From: Canna indica
Taxonomy: Eukaryota > Streptophyta > Magnoliopsida > Zingiberales > Cannaceae
Assembly (NCBI GenBank): GCA_034359265.1
Contig: CP136896.1
Coordinates: 62,011,501 to 62,075,500 of the forward strand
Reading direction: 5' to 3'
DNA length: 64,000 nucleotides
The notes under the pieces were generated by a model. The model did not search any database and had not been told where the DNA came from. It was given only the letters and a program-made list of their open reading frames with translations. The position numbers and the translations under genes are program-made. Positions 37,131-49,943 of this stretch are shown one piece after another (positions within the stretch are counted from its first letter, which is position 1; every line of letters begins with the position of its first letter).

Positions 37131-38480
37131 AATTTCAGGCTCCTTCATCATCAAACATCCGAAGGAATTTACAATGATTCTAAATCCTAAACCTAGTCTT
37201 CAAAACTTTTCGCAGTTCTGAGCATCGATCAACATCCTCTTAAATTTTTTATTTCGCTTCAATCTTTTCGATTACAAACGTCGCATGCTTATCAATATGG
37301 AACTTTAAATTTATTTATCAATCAAACATTAGTTTCAAGTTTATTATCATTAAAATTGAGATTGAGACTAAGTTTGAAAGCCTTAGGCGATAGTCATGGC
37401 CTCGTGGTCTTAAGTCATTAAAGAAGTTAACCCTAATGCCTCAAACTCGGTGGATCTCTCTACTTTCAATTGCATTAAAGTCATGACTGCAGATTGTGTC
37501 TAATTCTCGTATTGACATATTTCGACCTCGCAGAAATCATGGGGAACCATCCTAATAGGTAAATTTCTGAATAAACATTCTCCCCTTGACTTTGTTTCCC
37601 ATTGGGCTGAACAATTATGATTTTTCATATGGCTTTCAATCGATTTTAAACCTCGACGAGGATCTCTTCGTTTTTTGTTTTGATTTTGATGAATATGCAA
37701 ATCTTACTTTGACCGATGGTCCATGGTCCTTCCGCATGGTATGATCTGTCTTATCCCCTGATAGCCCTACTTCCAGCCGTGGGTGAAATGTTTACCACTA
37801 CACTTGTTCACCACCGCACTTGTTTGGTTACCTCTTCATGCATTGCCTCTTGAGTTCTAGAGCCAATATTCAATGTTTACGCACGGTTGATCCTTAGCAT
37901 TAGAATGGGTCATTATATTAGGGTTTATGTGGAATTGAATCTAGCTCTCCCTCTCCATCAAGGTGTTCGAATTTTTGCTTATGGGTTTGAATTTTTTCAA
38001 TCTATAGTGTACGGAATCTACTGAATCTAGCTCTATGTTGACTCACTTTCGCAATCCGCCTCTGATCTTAACTGGACCTAGACCATTCAACATCATGCAT
38101 CATCTCTTCTAGAACTCGCTAAATACTCTCTTGTCCAACCACCCTCCTACCCATCCTTGGTCCCGGTGAACCCTCTATCCCATCGACTACGTACCTAAGT
38201 CCCCCATTCCCACATCTGATAGGGCTCAACCACCCCACCCAAACTCATCCTCGTCTACCATACTCCCTTCTACCAATGAACCTCCTAAACTGACCTCGTC
38301 ACCTATTCCTTCTTGCCATCCACATCCAAAACTGTAGATTAGCTTGTGATATCATTGGTTTCTCAAGTTTCGGCTATATATACATTTCCCAAGCAGTCGT
38401 CCTGCACTCCCTCCAAGGGAGCTTTAAAACCTCCCAAAATCCCAACCTTGAGGGCAAACCTCTCGGAAGATCCATCTAGT
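37131..38480 (+). pseudogene. LINE ORF1 (DUF4283-like) remnant
   Basis: Around 37540-37740 the frames read VGKFLNKHSPLDF, then DEDLFVFCFDFDEYANLTLTDGPWSF, matching the DUF4283 region of plant LINE ORF1 (a block ending in GPWSF before a W-x-P-x-F segment). A proline/serine-rich stretch follows to about 38400. Many stops and shifts. No zinc knuckle or endonuclease domain is seen, so only the 5' gene is left. Confidence 0.5.
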
Positions 38481-38499
38481 CTCAAGAAGCGGCCTTATT

Positions 38500-40980
38500 G
38501 AACTAAGCATGGCTTCAAGCAACATCGGCCACACAGCACCGGAGCACCCTTCGGCCTAGCCAAAACAAAATTCGGCAACACCCGCCAAGATATGCACTTC
38601 ACAGCAAAAATGGAAAGCAAAATAACGCATCAGAAAACATAGCGCTCGAAAGCACAAATGCAAACCCTCGAAGGGACAACAGTCAAACGTCCACAAAAAT
38701 GCAAAAATCCCAAAGCCCCCACCGGTCAGCAATCCATTACAGGCCATCATTCGTATAGCCCACAGGCAGGTGATTTCGAAAAATCACAACTTGCCGACAA
38801 GGAGACGAGTTGCCTCAGCAGGCGCAGGGGGAGCATCCCTCCCTGGAACCCCAGCAACCACGTAGAAGGTGAGCACAACTCTGAAATCGCAACAGGAGAT
38901 CCCTCCTTAGATGGTACATGAGCCTCTTCTCGAACCCCAAGATCAATCAGGGCAGCGTCCCTTACTTCTTTGAAGAGGTTGGCTCTGGAAAAGTCGGCCT
39001 TGAGGGCAAAGAACTTAGCTTGCTCCATCATCCCGTCAAAACCTTCAATAAACATAATGAGGGCAGTGTCCCGAAAGGGATTCACCTCGCCCTCGAGTGA
39101 TCATATTTTTAACTTTGACTTCTCCACCTTAGCTCGGGCGACCTCAACCTCGGTCCTCAAACGAGAACCTTCTGTTGTAGCTGCAACAAGATCACGATAG
39201 AGCTTCTCCATGTCCACTCTAGACTTGTCTTACAGCTCCTTTACCCCGGCGGAAAACTCGAAACAACAACATTCAGATGCTCAACCTCGCCAACCTTCTC
39301 CCCGGGCCTTTTTCACCGTTGTCAATTCGAGTTTCAACGACTCAATATCCCGAGCCTAGGTCTCATATACCTTCAACACAGACTCCCTCAGCTTGTTTAC
39401 TAGACCTGCTAACTGAAGACAAATAGCTTGGGCAGCTCCCACGGGTCCGCTCCCTCTGGTAAGTTTGTCTGAATGTTGAATGGAAAATAGTGGTTCTCGC
39501 AATGAATCACAATCGGGTGTCGATCCATCAATAGGTTGTCCCCCACTACCACTGCCTCTGGCGCCATAACTTCATCCCGTATAGGAAGCATGACCACCCG
39601 TGGAGGCAAAGCTTCACCCGCACGCGGGCCCCTAGTCCTTTTCTGCTGCCTCAAAAGAGAATCTAGATGAGTCAGAGAATTAGAAGGCACGAGTGACCTG
39701 ATCGCCCTTGGAGCCCGGGACCCTGAGGCCTGCATCGGCCTCGGTAGAAATGAGGGGAAAACTCCACTAGCAGACCCTTCCCCTTACCACTTGCAGAGGC
39801 ACTCCTCCTCAATTCTGCCAATCAAGTGTGAATAGGCTGGCTCCTCCAATATGTAAGACATCTTACCTACACGTAGCATAAGAAAATTCGAATCAACACA
39901 TTTCGGAAAAGCAAGGCAACAAAACCTTATAAACTCCCCAGGCTGACCTATGTACTCCAAAATCGAGGACCTGTCTCGGTCTCTTTGCATTAATTCTTTG
40001 GAGGAAAAAGGATCGGAAGGGCAATGTCATTCGAAGAGCTCGATCACACTTTTATCCTCAAGTGAGATGCCCTCATCCTCCAAATACAGATAATCCTAGG
40101 GCCTACGTCCAAGGCAATGGGAATCTCTTCGTCTGAGACTGCTTGTCCAAGAAAAATTGCTAGAGGTATTCTCGCGATCTAACCTTAAAGAAGTATGTCT
40201 TGAAGTTCTTGTAAAACTCTTGAATAAGGTAAAAGCCTCATCTCTGGAGCACCAATGAAGGACACCCACAAGCCTTTATGGGTCCCCTTCGCTTGGAAGA
40301 AGAAAAAGAACATATAAATGCTCGGCTTAATCCCAAGACAGTCCATCAGAATTTTGAAGCAGCGGACAAACCCCTAGATGTTCATATGCAACTGTGTTGG
40401 AGCGATGTTGGCCTGAGTTAGCACCCTGTGCTCAAACTCGATGAGTGGAAGTCGAACCCCAAGGTCCTCAAACAAGGTCTGGTACATAAAAACGAACATG
40501 GGCTCTCCTCTATGGTACACCTTATCCGCTGGGGAGCAGGGAAGATAATCAAAAGCTTCATCATCATCCTTGCGGGAAATCGATATGCCTTCTCGGAAAG
40601 ATAGAATACTATTCAGGTCGGTCATCACCGAACCCTGCAGTTATATCTCTTCATGAACCCACAAATAAGGGTCCAAAGTTCTTCTTGACGACCCTACCTC
40701 TAACTTAACGCCACCATCTCTCCTCGTCATCGACCCAACAGAGATTGCAAAATCCTAACAAATGGTGGCAAGTCGGTACATCCTAACAACCTAAGTCCAA
40801 CCTCGACAACACAAAAGGTAAAACAATAACCATATGGACTCACCAAAGAATAAGCGACGGCAGTCGGAGGAAACGATTGATAGTAGCTTCACCGACATAA
40901 ACCCTAGGAAGGCAAGCACCAAACAACAAGAAACGCGAAAAGATATTTGAAACAAAGAAAGAGAAGCTACTTTAAAAGGT
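38500..40980 (-). pseudogene. Antisense extra ORF of a Tat-like gypsy element (Transposase_28-type)
   Basis: Three minus-strand pieces (40628-40000, 39735-39409 and 39085-38747) look like one protein broken by stops. The N-terminal piece has FEDLGVRLPLIEFEHRVL, IAPTQLHMN, GFVRCFKILMDCLGIKPSI and FFFFQAK, the signature of the 'putative gypsy type transposon' domain (Pfam Transposase_28). The later pieces are helical and charged. Because the LTR beginning at 41448 is in plus orientation and directly preceded by a purine tract, this gene is antisense to its element, as known for extra ORFs in some Tat-lineage elements. Function unknown; here it is decayed. Confidence 0.6.
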
Positions 40981-41447
40981 CCAGAGGCAGTGGCCTTCCC
41001 ATCGAACGGTTACAACGAAATCGTGATTGAATCCCAACCGACCAACTCAACAACGACGGTTCCCTAGAACACTCTCAAGACACGATTAATTAAAGACACT
41101 CCTTGTCATGATTACTCTTCGATCAAGAGTTAATGCCAAAAAGAGCAAACATCAATCAGCAGCTGCCATGTAGGAGGGAATCCCTCCCACTACGTAGCCA
41201 CCACGCCATGAGCAAAAATCAAAGAGCTGCAAAATGACACGATGAAGATACGTTGATTTGATCTACCTCGGCCAACCAAAAATAGCAAGCACACGCCCTC
41301 CATGATCTGCTCAGAGACAGCAGCTCGGCAAAAAGTTGACACACTCCCAGAATCCAAATGACGTCTCTCTATCAAATTGAGATCAGATGTCGACGCTACT
41401 TAGAGATTGGCATGAAATCCTCATACTCCGACCAAACTCGGGGGCTA

Positions 41448-41830
41448 TGGACCAGATCGACTAGCACTTTGGGTCCGGTCGGATTAGGCTCAGAAGCGTC
41501 CACATTCATGAACCAAACTCAAGTCAAGCCAATCGGCTTAGCCCGAGGGCTTCATCCGGTCATGCAAGGACACATTTGTCATCATTAATTACGAGGGATT
41601 CGTCATTCACGAGCCTGACATCTCCGATATCAGCATTGACCTATTCTGAACAATATCCCTACGAGATTACCGGGCATCATCATCGTCAAGTACCTCATAT
41701 CATACACTATATACATACACAATGCTCTCAAATACATTTAGATTCTAATTTCTTTTATTTTATTTGAAACTCATTCTTACTTTGAACTCATCTCAAGACC
41801 ATATTAGAAGTTCGTCAACGTGCTTGCCGC
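41448..41830 (+). mobile_element. 3' LTR (partial) of a Tat-like gypsy element
   Basis: AACTCGGGGGCTA just before TGGACCAGATC is the familiar polypurine tract of plant Tat-type elements. The LTR matches 201-590 and, inverted, 49612-49943. The right boundary is unclear, because sequence from about 41930 belongs to the duplicated RLK upstream region. The gag-pol part is outside or lost. Confidence 0.55.
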
Positions 41831-41929
41831 ATAATTACAGAGCTTATGATCTTTGACGTCGTTCTTACCGTAACGATTTCTCGTATAAATTGATGTAGAA
41901 AAATTAGAATTCCTCGTGTTGTCTTGATT

Positions 41930-42760
41930 AGAGCCATCTGATGCGCTCCAAAAATGTGATCCTTCTTTGAGATTTATGATTTCCTACGTCAACCGATATA
42001 ATCGATCCGAACACGAAGGTCTACCGCGGTAGGGAGTTAGTAATATGACGTGGGCCAACCACGACATCAGCTGTTGAAGCGCTGTCGCTCCACGTCATCC
42101 ACCTAGGCCGAAAAAGAGCCGCTCCATCTAACGACTCAGATTCGAACCAGCCGGAAAGGAGTAGCTCCATCCAGCAAGATGTCTGGATCTAAATTTGTTA
42201 GCCAGGATATTTGGCTTTTTGCTTCCCCCCAAATTCTTACTTAATTCACTACACCCTGTCACATTCCTGACAACCACGTTTCTTCTACCATATTATTTAT
42301 TAGCTCACATAACTTAATTTCACTGTTAACGTTCATGCTCATTGCATTACAAGATTTATCTACCTCAATATTTGCATTACAAGATCTTCAACTACTACCA
42401 GTAACAATAGATAGAATCTTCCATCAAAATCTACTTCGCTTCCAAGCCACTGTCATCAAAATCCTCCTGTTAACTTTATTTTTAGTATAATAATAATGTG
42501 TAATAGACCAATAATTTCAATTGTCACTCCTACTTTTCTAGTAGAGTTGGGTACTATTTATCTCTCTCTCTCTTTTCTGTTTCTTTTCCTTGTATTTCTT
42601 TTCTTCTTCTTCTTCTCTCCCTTTCTTTTCCAAACGGAAGAGAAGAGAGGAGAAGAAAACTGCAAGGAGAGTCAGATAATTGTGTCCTTGATGTGTTTGT
42701 TTTCGTGCTACTGCAGACTGTGACAGAGAGTGGTCACAGTGAGTACGGCCACCGCCCGGC
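41930..42760 (+). promoter_or_regulatory. Upstream/5'UTR region of RLK copy 2 (duplicated)
   Basis: Homologous to 1320-2129, including the CT-rich tract (about 42555-42625, here longer by about 20 bases) and the sequence running up to the ATG. The likely transcription start is within or just before the pyrimidine tract. Confidence 0.5.
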
Positions 42761-45700
42761 ATGGCGTCACCGCTTCTCCTACTGCTGCCGACAGCATTCC
42801 TTCTCTTCGTCCCCTTCCTCCCGGGCGACGCCGCCGACCTGGCCTCCGACGAGGCTGCACTCCTCGCATTCCGTGGCGCTGTAGGCCGGTCGGTGCTGTC
42901 GACTTGGAATTCCAGCGCCGCTAACGCGCCCTGCTCGTGGCAGGGTGTCACCTGCGAGTCTGGCCGCGTCGTCTCCCTCCGCCTCCCTGGCGCTGGCCTC
43001 ATCGGGCGGATCCCGGCCGCACTCGGTAACCTCACCGCCCTCCGCACTCTCAGCCTCCGCTTTAACGCCCTCTCCGGGCCCCTCCCACCTGAGATCTCCG
43101 GCCTCGCCGAGCTCCGCAATCTCTACCTCCACGGCAACCGGCTTACCGGCGACATTCCGAGCTTCATTGCCTCCATGAAGGACCTGGTTCGCCTCAACCT
43201 CGCTGGCAACCAGTTCACAGGCGAGATCCCGCCGGAGCTCAACAACCTCACTCGGCTTGGTACGCTCTACCTCGAAAACAACCGGCTCACCGGCCAGATC
43301 CCAGCCCTCGACCTCCCTAATCTGGTCCAGTTCAATGTGTCCTACAACCAGCTCAATGGATCGATCCCGGCCAAGCTCCGCTCGCAGCCGGCGGTCGCAT
43401 TCCTGGCCACGGGCCTCTGTGGCGGGCCCCTGGGGCTGTGCCCTGGCGAGATCGCGCCCTCGCCATCGTCGGAGGGTCCGGCCGCGGGGAATGCCGGCGC
43501 TGGGGAAGATAACAACAATAGCAAGAAGAAGAAGAAGCTATCTGGCGGGGCGATCGCGGGGATCGCAATTGGTGCCGCGGCGCTGCTGCTCATCGCGCTT
43601 GTTGTGCTTGTTCTTCTCTGCCGAGGGAGAAAGGATCGCTCTTCCAAGGCCAGGGCGGTAGCTAGCGAGAAGCAGATGGAAATGGCGGAAGCAGCGGAAG
43701 AAGAGAGGGACAATGGATTAGGAAAAGAAGGAAGAGCAAATGGGAACAGCTCGGCGGCAGCTCCGCCGGCGGTGGCAGCGGCGAAGGCTGCTACATCGGC
43801 GTCTTCAGGGGCGAAGAAGCTGGTCTTCTTCGGCAAGGAAGGGCCGAGGCCATTCGACCTGGAGGATCTGCTGCGGGCATCGGCGGAGGTTCTAGGGAAG
43901 GGCACGTTCGGGACGGCCTACAAGGCGGTACTCGAGTCCGGGCTGACAGTGGCGGTGAAGCGGCTCAAAGACGTGAACTCGCCAGAGCACGAGTTCAAGG
44001 AGAAGATCGAGATCGTCGGAGCGATGGACCACCCCAACCTTGTGCCTCTCATGGCGTACTACTTTAGCAAGGATGAGAAGCTCCTTGTTTATGAGTACAT
44101 GCCGATGGGGAGCCTCTCTGCTCTCTTGCACGGTACGCAAATTCTCCCTCTTTTGTCTACCAAGAATTCTCCTTTTCTTGGAATTGAAGAATTCTCGAGC
44201 TTGAATCTGAACCACATAAATGATGTTATCATTGGATTTGTTTCAAATTTCTTCATTTCAGCTTCAATGCAAGCGACATTAAGATCTGAAATTCTCTAGG
44301 TTTCTTTAAACTCTTGCTTTTTTTTTTGCTTTTTTAGTTCCTCTTGTTTCATCTCTCTCGGTTTTTTGTGTTACCATTTCTTAATATGCTACCCTCATCA
44401 TCGCAGTGATTGATACAGTGTTGAGGAATTTAAAAGAAATAGTAGGTCAAAAATTGATCTCTGTGTCAGTTTCTTCTTCATTCATGCTGCATTTGCCTTG
44501 CCCAACCTGCATGTCTTTTTCCTGCGACTAAAGATATCAGAAAAAGATTATTTTAGTTTTTCTTAATCCTGAACCTGTTTTGTTGACTTTAGTGCTTCAC
44601 AATGCGTATGTTCAGTTTCAAGTTCTACGTTAGTTGAGTATTAATTGAGTGTAGAATCAAGAGAGACATACTACCAACCATGACCAATGATGTTTTTTTT
44701 TTGCTTTTGAATTTACATTTGGTTGCATGTTTTATAATATTCTTTTTGGTTGCTGTGTATCATATTGGAAATATGAATGGGAGTTCAGAAGTCAATGTCT
44801 TTATATCTGCTAAATGAGACACTTAGCATTCAGCAAGTAGAATGAATTATATGTGCATTCAATGAGCACAGTCACTGTGTTTTATACTATCATTCTAGAA
44901 GTATGAAGATGAAATAATACATATGGTAATTTTATACTTACAAGTGAAGGAAATTTGTGTGATGAACAATAAGTAGTGTCATCATTCTTGTTGATATTTG
45001 ATTTTGTGACTCTTAAGATTCTTTTTTAGTTATAGTTTTACTCATTATTTAAGAAATATGGAGGAGAAATATTTATTAAGAAACAAATTTTAATATGTCT
45101 AGTAATTTAATAATTACAAGTGAAATGAATTAAGTTGTCTGAGATAAGCCATCACAAGATATCATCATTCTTACATTTTACAATTACATGCATACCACCA
45201 ACTGTGATGGATATTTATGGACTACATGACTATGGGATTTTTTTCAGTTATGCATCATTATGTTAGCAATTTAGCAATATGGAGAAATAAAAAACCGTCT
45301 TCCTTGGTAATCTGAAACTTGCAAGTAAAACGATTATGTCACATGAGATGAGCCATTATCATTATTCTTGTTGTGTTTTACTGTACAGACTGACACACAA
45401 AAATGAGGTCATGACTATTTATTGTGTATGATTTAGTTTGTTTTCCAAGTGTTTATCAAACTTGGGCAGTCTCCTGTATAATTTGAATGGCAAGTGGCAA
45501 GTGTCTGATCGAAGTATTCACGAACATGAAACATATTTGTGACTCTGCTCTAACTTCTTTTGCTTGATCACATCTTCAGGTAACCGAGGATCTGGTCGGA
45601 CACCTCTCAACTGGGAAACCAGAACCAGCATTGCCCTCGCAGCAGCACAAGGCATTGAGTATATCCATTCAAAAGGCCCCTCATCCTCCCACGGCAATAT

Positions 45701-46256
45701 CAAGTCCTCCAACATCCTCCTGACCCGGTCATATGGAGCTCGTGTTTCCGATCATGGCCTCGCTCTTCTTGTGGGATCTAATACTACCACAGCTCGTGTT
45801 GCTGGATACCGAGCGCCTGAGGTCACTGATCCTCGAAAGGTATCTCAGAAGGCGGACATTTATAGCTTCGGTGTCTTGTTGCTTGAGCTGCTCACAGGCA
45901 GAGCCCCGCAACAGGCCATCCTCAATGACGAAGGCATTGACCTACCGAGATGGGTACAATCAGTTGTGCGAGAGGAATGGACAGCCGAGGTATTTGATGT
46001 GGAGCTGTTGAGATACCAAAATGTAGAAGAGGACATGGTGCAGCTCCTGCAGCTATCCATAGACTGTGTGGCTCAATATCCAGACAAGCGGCCGCCGATG
46101 ACCGAGGTGATGATACGCATCGATGAGATACGAAAGTCGAGCCTTGGGTCTTCCTATAGAGACCAGCAGAGCACCCCACAAAGCATCGAAGATGACGACG
46201 ACCGCTCCCCCGGGCAAAATGACTCCAATGGAGGATCAAAACCTCCTACTGAATAA
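42761..46256 (+). CDS. LRR receptor-like pseudokinase, RLK902/RLK1 type (copy 2)
   Basis: Exons 42761-44132 and 45580-46256, with a 1447-bp GT-AG intron at the same glycine codon as copy 1, give 682 residues. The architecture is identical: signal peptide, LRR N-cap with CSWQGV, about five LRRs, membrane helix (about 262-287), juxtamembrane linker rich in A, S and K, and kinase-like domain with an intact glycine loop and VAVK lysine but HGN and DHG instead of HRD and DFG. Copy 2 keeps the LRR consensus residue P in GEIPPEL where copy 1 has GEILPEL, and has six more linker residues (SPSSEGP-like). Both copies are open throughout, so both appear functional. The protein is predicted to be at the plasma membrane; partner and ligand are not deducible. 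Confidence 0.94.
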
Positions 46257-47047
46257 AATAAAACCAATCTACTCCAATGAGCATTAATTCTTATGATTAA
46301 GCAATTTGTGGGTGCTGTTTGTTTTTCTTTTCATTTTCAAATCACATATACTGTTCCTCTTCCAACTTATGGTAGGGGATGAATGCTGTGTGTAGGATAG
46401 GCAAGTTATTACTCCATTCATAGGTATTCTTAAGACATTTTTCTTGTGTCATTTTCTCTTTTCCCCTTCTCATTCTGTTGTTGTTGGCTTGCTCATGTAA
46501 TTATTCTTTTTCTTGTTTGGAAGCTTATTGTTGTGATGGAAGATTTCAGTTTGGTTGAGCAAATTGGTTAAGTAGATAAAGGACTTTGATATTGACACAA
46601 ATTTGATCCCTTGAAGTAGATTGATTTTATGTAGGCCTGTTTGGTTGCGCATGTTGCAAATGAATTGTGCACCTTTTGTATGGTTTTGCTGTGGAACCCT
46701 TTGCAACCAAACAAGCCCCCCCTTCTTTTATACCCCATAAGTTCCAATGATTTAGTTGTTGGAGATGAGCTGGTGATGCCTTTGGCTTTTATTTGTTCCA
46801 TCAATTTGCTAGGCTGGTTGGTTGCCACCAATACTTCACATGCATGCCCTGTTTTTAAGGGCTGACCTTTTAAACAATGTAATCTGATGGATGGTGAGAC
46901 TTGTTGGAAGTGAGCTGGTGATGCCTCTGGCTTTTATTTGTTTCGTCAATTTGCTTGGCTGGATTGGTTGCTACTGATGCTTCACATGCATGCCCTATTT
47001 TTAAGGGCTGGCCATTAAACAATACTATCTGATATGGATGGTGAGAC
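46257..47047 (+). repeat. 3' flank of RLK copy 2 with MITE and 145-bp tandem repeats
   Basis: Matches 5617-6335. It contains the same MITE of about 86 bp (46633-46720) and two full 145-bp units (46758-46902 and 46903-47047). This marks the 3' extent of continuous homology before LpxC-related sequence resumes at 56520. Confidence 0.75.
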
Positions 47048-48464
47048 TGTTGTTGGATGAAGCTATGTAGCTGTAGATATTTAAGTCCATATCAAGATTC
47101 TGTCCTATCATTATCCACTTGCAACTTAGTAGATTAGTGTTCCACTCATGCAAATAGCCTCTTTTTTTCCTAACATAAGAAAAAGATTGCATGCATGTAT
47201 CTTCTTCAGACACTGCATTGGTGAGAGTCTTGTATGACAGGGATTTTCTTTTTTTTATTATCCAATTGTAAACATATTCCATTACTTATAATTCAGTTGC
47301 CAGGTATTGATTCCAAGATTATTTACTCATGGCTTTTTTTTATTTCAAGATTATTTTTTATAATTCAGTTGCCCGCTACAATCTTTTTTTTTATTTATTT
47401 GCGGCCAATCAAATGCCCACAAATAAAAATAGCAAGTCTATTTACGAATAACCAAATAATAGGTTACAACTCTTATTTGCAGGCATTTGCGGGAAATCTA
47501 ACACCCTCAAATGAAAATATGCTCGAAAATGTGTTTAGCGCTCATTTTCAGACAACTAAAAAAAGACGGTAATATACTTGTAAATTTATTTGAGAAAAAT
47601 AAAAAAAATTGAAATTCATAATCACGTTCACTTTTTATTTTATTTTTTCTTTTCATTGGAAATAAAAATTCAATGAAAAGTTTTCCACTAATTTCTACAC
47701 TTAAAGAAATAAAGTTTATGCACAATCTACTTTTTTTTTCTTCTTACTTTTTAATAATTGAAGTGGGTGAATAATGACAATAATTACATTTCTTGAGCAA
47801 GGAGACAGCATTTGGCCCACACAAACTGATGTCACATCACTTTCTTCAATGGGGTAAGTTAGGAATCTAGAGATGCCAATTCAAATGAAATGGAGCAAAT
47901 TTAGCTCAAAAGTATAATCTATCATCTTTTCTTTTCTTTGACCCATCAAACATTGCCCGACTTTTTAAGTATCATCTAAGCTTCATACCAGTTCATCAAG
48001 GGTGAGAATCAACAATCATATTTAACTAAAAATGATTGAATTTAAAAATACCAAAAAAGATTAAAATTTTGAAGATTATCCTGGCCCTCAAAAAAGTAAG
48101 AAAATAATCTCATCTTGTTTCAAATCAACAGGGGGGGAAGTATGCTGCAAGCAAAGCATTAAAGGGGGAAAAGAGTTAAAAAGCCTAAAGAATCAGTGGA
48201 GCATTTGCTTTTAGACTTGCCATGCAAACTAGGGTTTACTGCATGTGCCTACTGCACCTCTTGTCTCTCCTGTCTTCTACTGAGGAAGATGAGCACTTCA
48301 TTGGCTTATGGAAAGAAAGGAAGCATCTTGTCTTATAGATGCTTTTGTGGAGGGTCCTAATTGCCAAGAAGAAGATGAATGGAGGAGAACGCCCAAGTTA
48401 CCCAAACATAACTTGAACTCCACTTAATTTTCCTATTATTCCACTCAAGAATCATTAGAAGTTT
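47048..48464. other. AT-rich intergenic, no gene seen
   Basis: 47290-47720 contains T-rich runs and short palindromic words around TTTGCGG/CCGCAAA that might be a degraded MITE. The remainder shows nothing recognisable. Confidence 0.45.
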
Positions 48465-49240
48465 GAGCAATTACCCAAAATCATAATTTGAACATGAAAT
48501 TTTCCCATATTCATAATATGAATCCTAATTTTTTCGAATTCATAATTAAATGGCCAAAGTTCTAAATTTGTCATCAATTTCAAAATATGATTCCCTCATT
48601 TTCCTAATTAAAGATTTGTTTAAAAGTTTTTAAGTGGTTCAAAATAAAATATTTTTTTTATTATTCATAATATATTTTTTTCAGTAATTCATATTAATAT
48701 TATAGTAAATAAAAATTTATTTTAATGACTAATAATAATATTATTTTATTTTTAAAATATTTAAAATATTTTTTTAAAAAATCTTTAAATACTTAAATTA
48801 TACACTTGTTAAGTAAATTGCAACTTAAATAAAATTTTTAATAGTCTTTGTGGTATTTTTTAGTGTCTAAAGAATTTATTAATAGTCAAAATTATTATTA
48901 TTTTATTTTTTATGCAAAAGTTTTTTAAAAAAAATTGAAAAATATTTTAAATATTTCAAAAATAAAATAATAATATTATTAGTCACTAAAATAAATTTTT
49001 ATCTAATATAATATTAATATGAATTGCTGAATTTTTTTATTATGAATAATAACAAAATATTTTATTTTGAGTCACTTAACGACTTTTTAAAAAGTTTTTA
49101 ATTAGTAAAAGAGAAATCATGTTTTGAAAAAAAATAAATTCGAAACTTTGGTCATTTAGTTATGGATCCGAGAAAATTCGGATTTATATTATGAATTTGA
49201 GAAAATCTCATATCCAAGGTATGATTTTGGGTAATTGCGG
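48465..49240. mobile_element. Mutator-like foldback MITE, 776 bp
   Basis: Left arm GCAATTACCCAAAATCATA and right arm TATGATTTTGGGTAATTGC are inverted copies, and the arms pair over most of the element (about 350 bp each). TAGAAGTTT flanks it at 48456-48464 and 49241-49249, a 9-bp target duplication as made by Mutator-like elements. Very AT-rich, non-coding. Confidence 0.85.
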
Positions 49241-49611
49241 TAGAAGTTTTGGTTAAGAAAATAAGTATTCACATAAATATGTTTTGTTTAAAGACTAAGG
49301 TTAAAAGTCTTATTCTTCTATTAAACTTTAACTTAATTTGAACTCTTAACTTAATTTTAGCTATGATTTTGATAACTTTTATTTTTCACTTATCTAATTA
49401 ACGAACCAGAGGAATTCAACTTATGCTAGTTGAGGAATGACAATATATAAAATAGGAAATATTATATTTGATTTGACTCAAATAAGATATTATTATTCCT
49501 TATCTATTCAATTCCTTGTCTATTTTTAATATTCATGCCTAAAGATCGAAGTAGTTCGATTCGACTCGGTGTCTCTCCAAGTTAGCTGCAACTCTAGCGA
49601 TAGGGGAACAC

Positions 49612-49943
49612 GCAAAAGATATTTTAACACTCAAATTAGTATGACCTCCCAGGTGGAGGTAATGAAAAATAGAATTTAGATTATCTGAGACGTGTCATCT
49701 ATATTTATTGTAAATGAGAGTAATGATGCTGTAATGGCGTACCCCTCGTGATAAGGAATGACGTGAATGTTCTTGTATAACCGGATGGAGCTCCCAAGCG
49801 GAGCCATTCGATCTGGCTCGAGTCTGGTTCATGAGTATGGTCGACCGGAGCCCCAGATGGAGCCATCTAATCTCGGCTCGATTTGGGCTGTGGTGCGTTG
49901 CTGGGTTTAATCTGATCGGGCTCAATAGTACTAATCCAGTCCA
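49612..49943 (-). mobile_element. LTR fragment of the Tat-like family, inverted
   Basis: On the minus strand it starts TGGACTGGATTAG and runs like the copy at 201-590 through GGCTCCA blocks and CAATAAATA to TCTTTTGCG. No other part of the element is attached. Confidence 0.5.

Noticed and set aside
39100..39740. Plus-strand coding frames opposite the gypsy extra ORF
   Set aside because: The minus-strand pieces join up in order and one carries the recognisable domain. The plus-strand frames are shadows.
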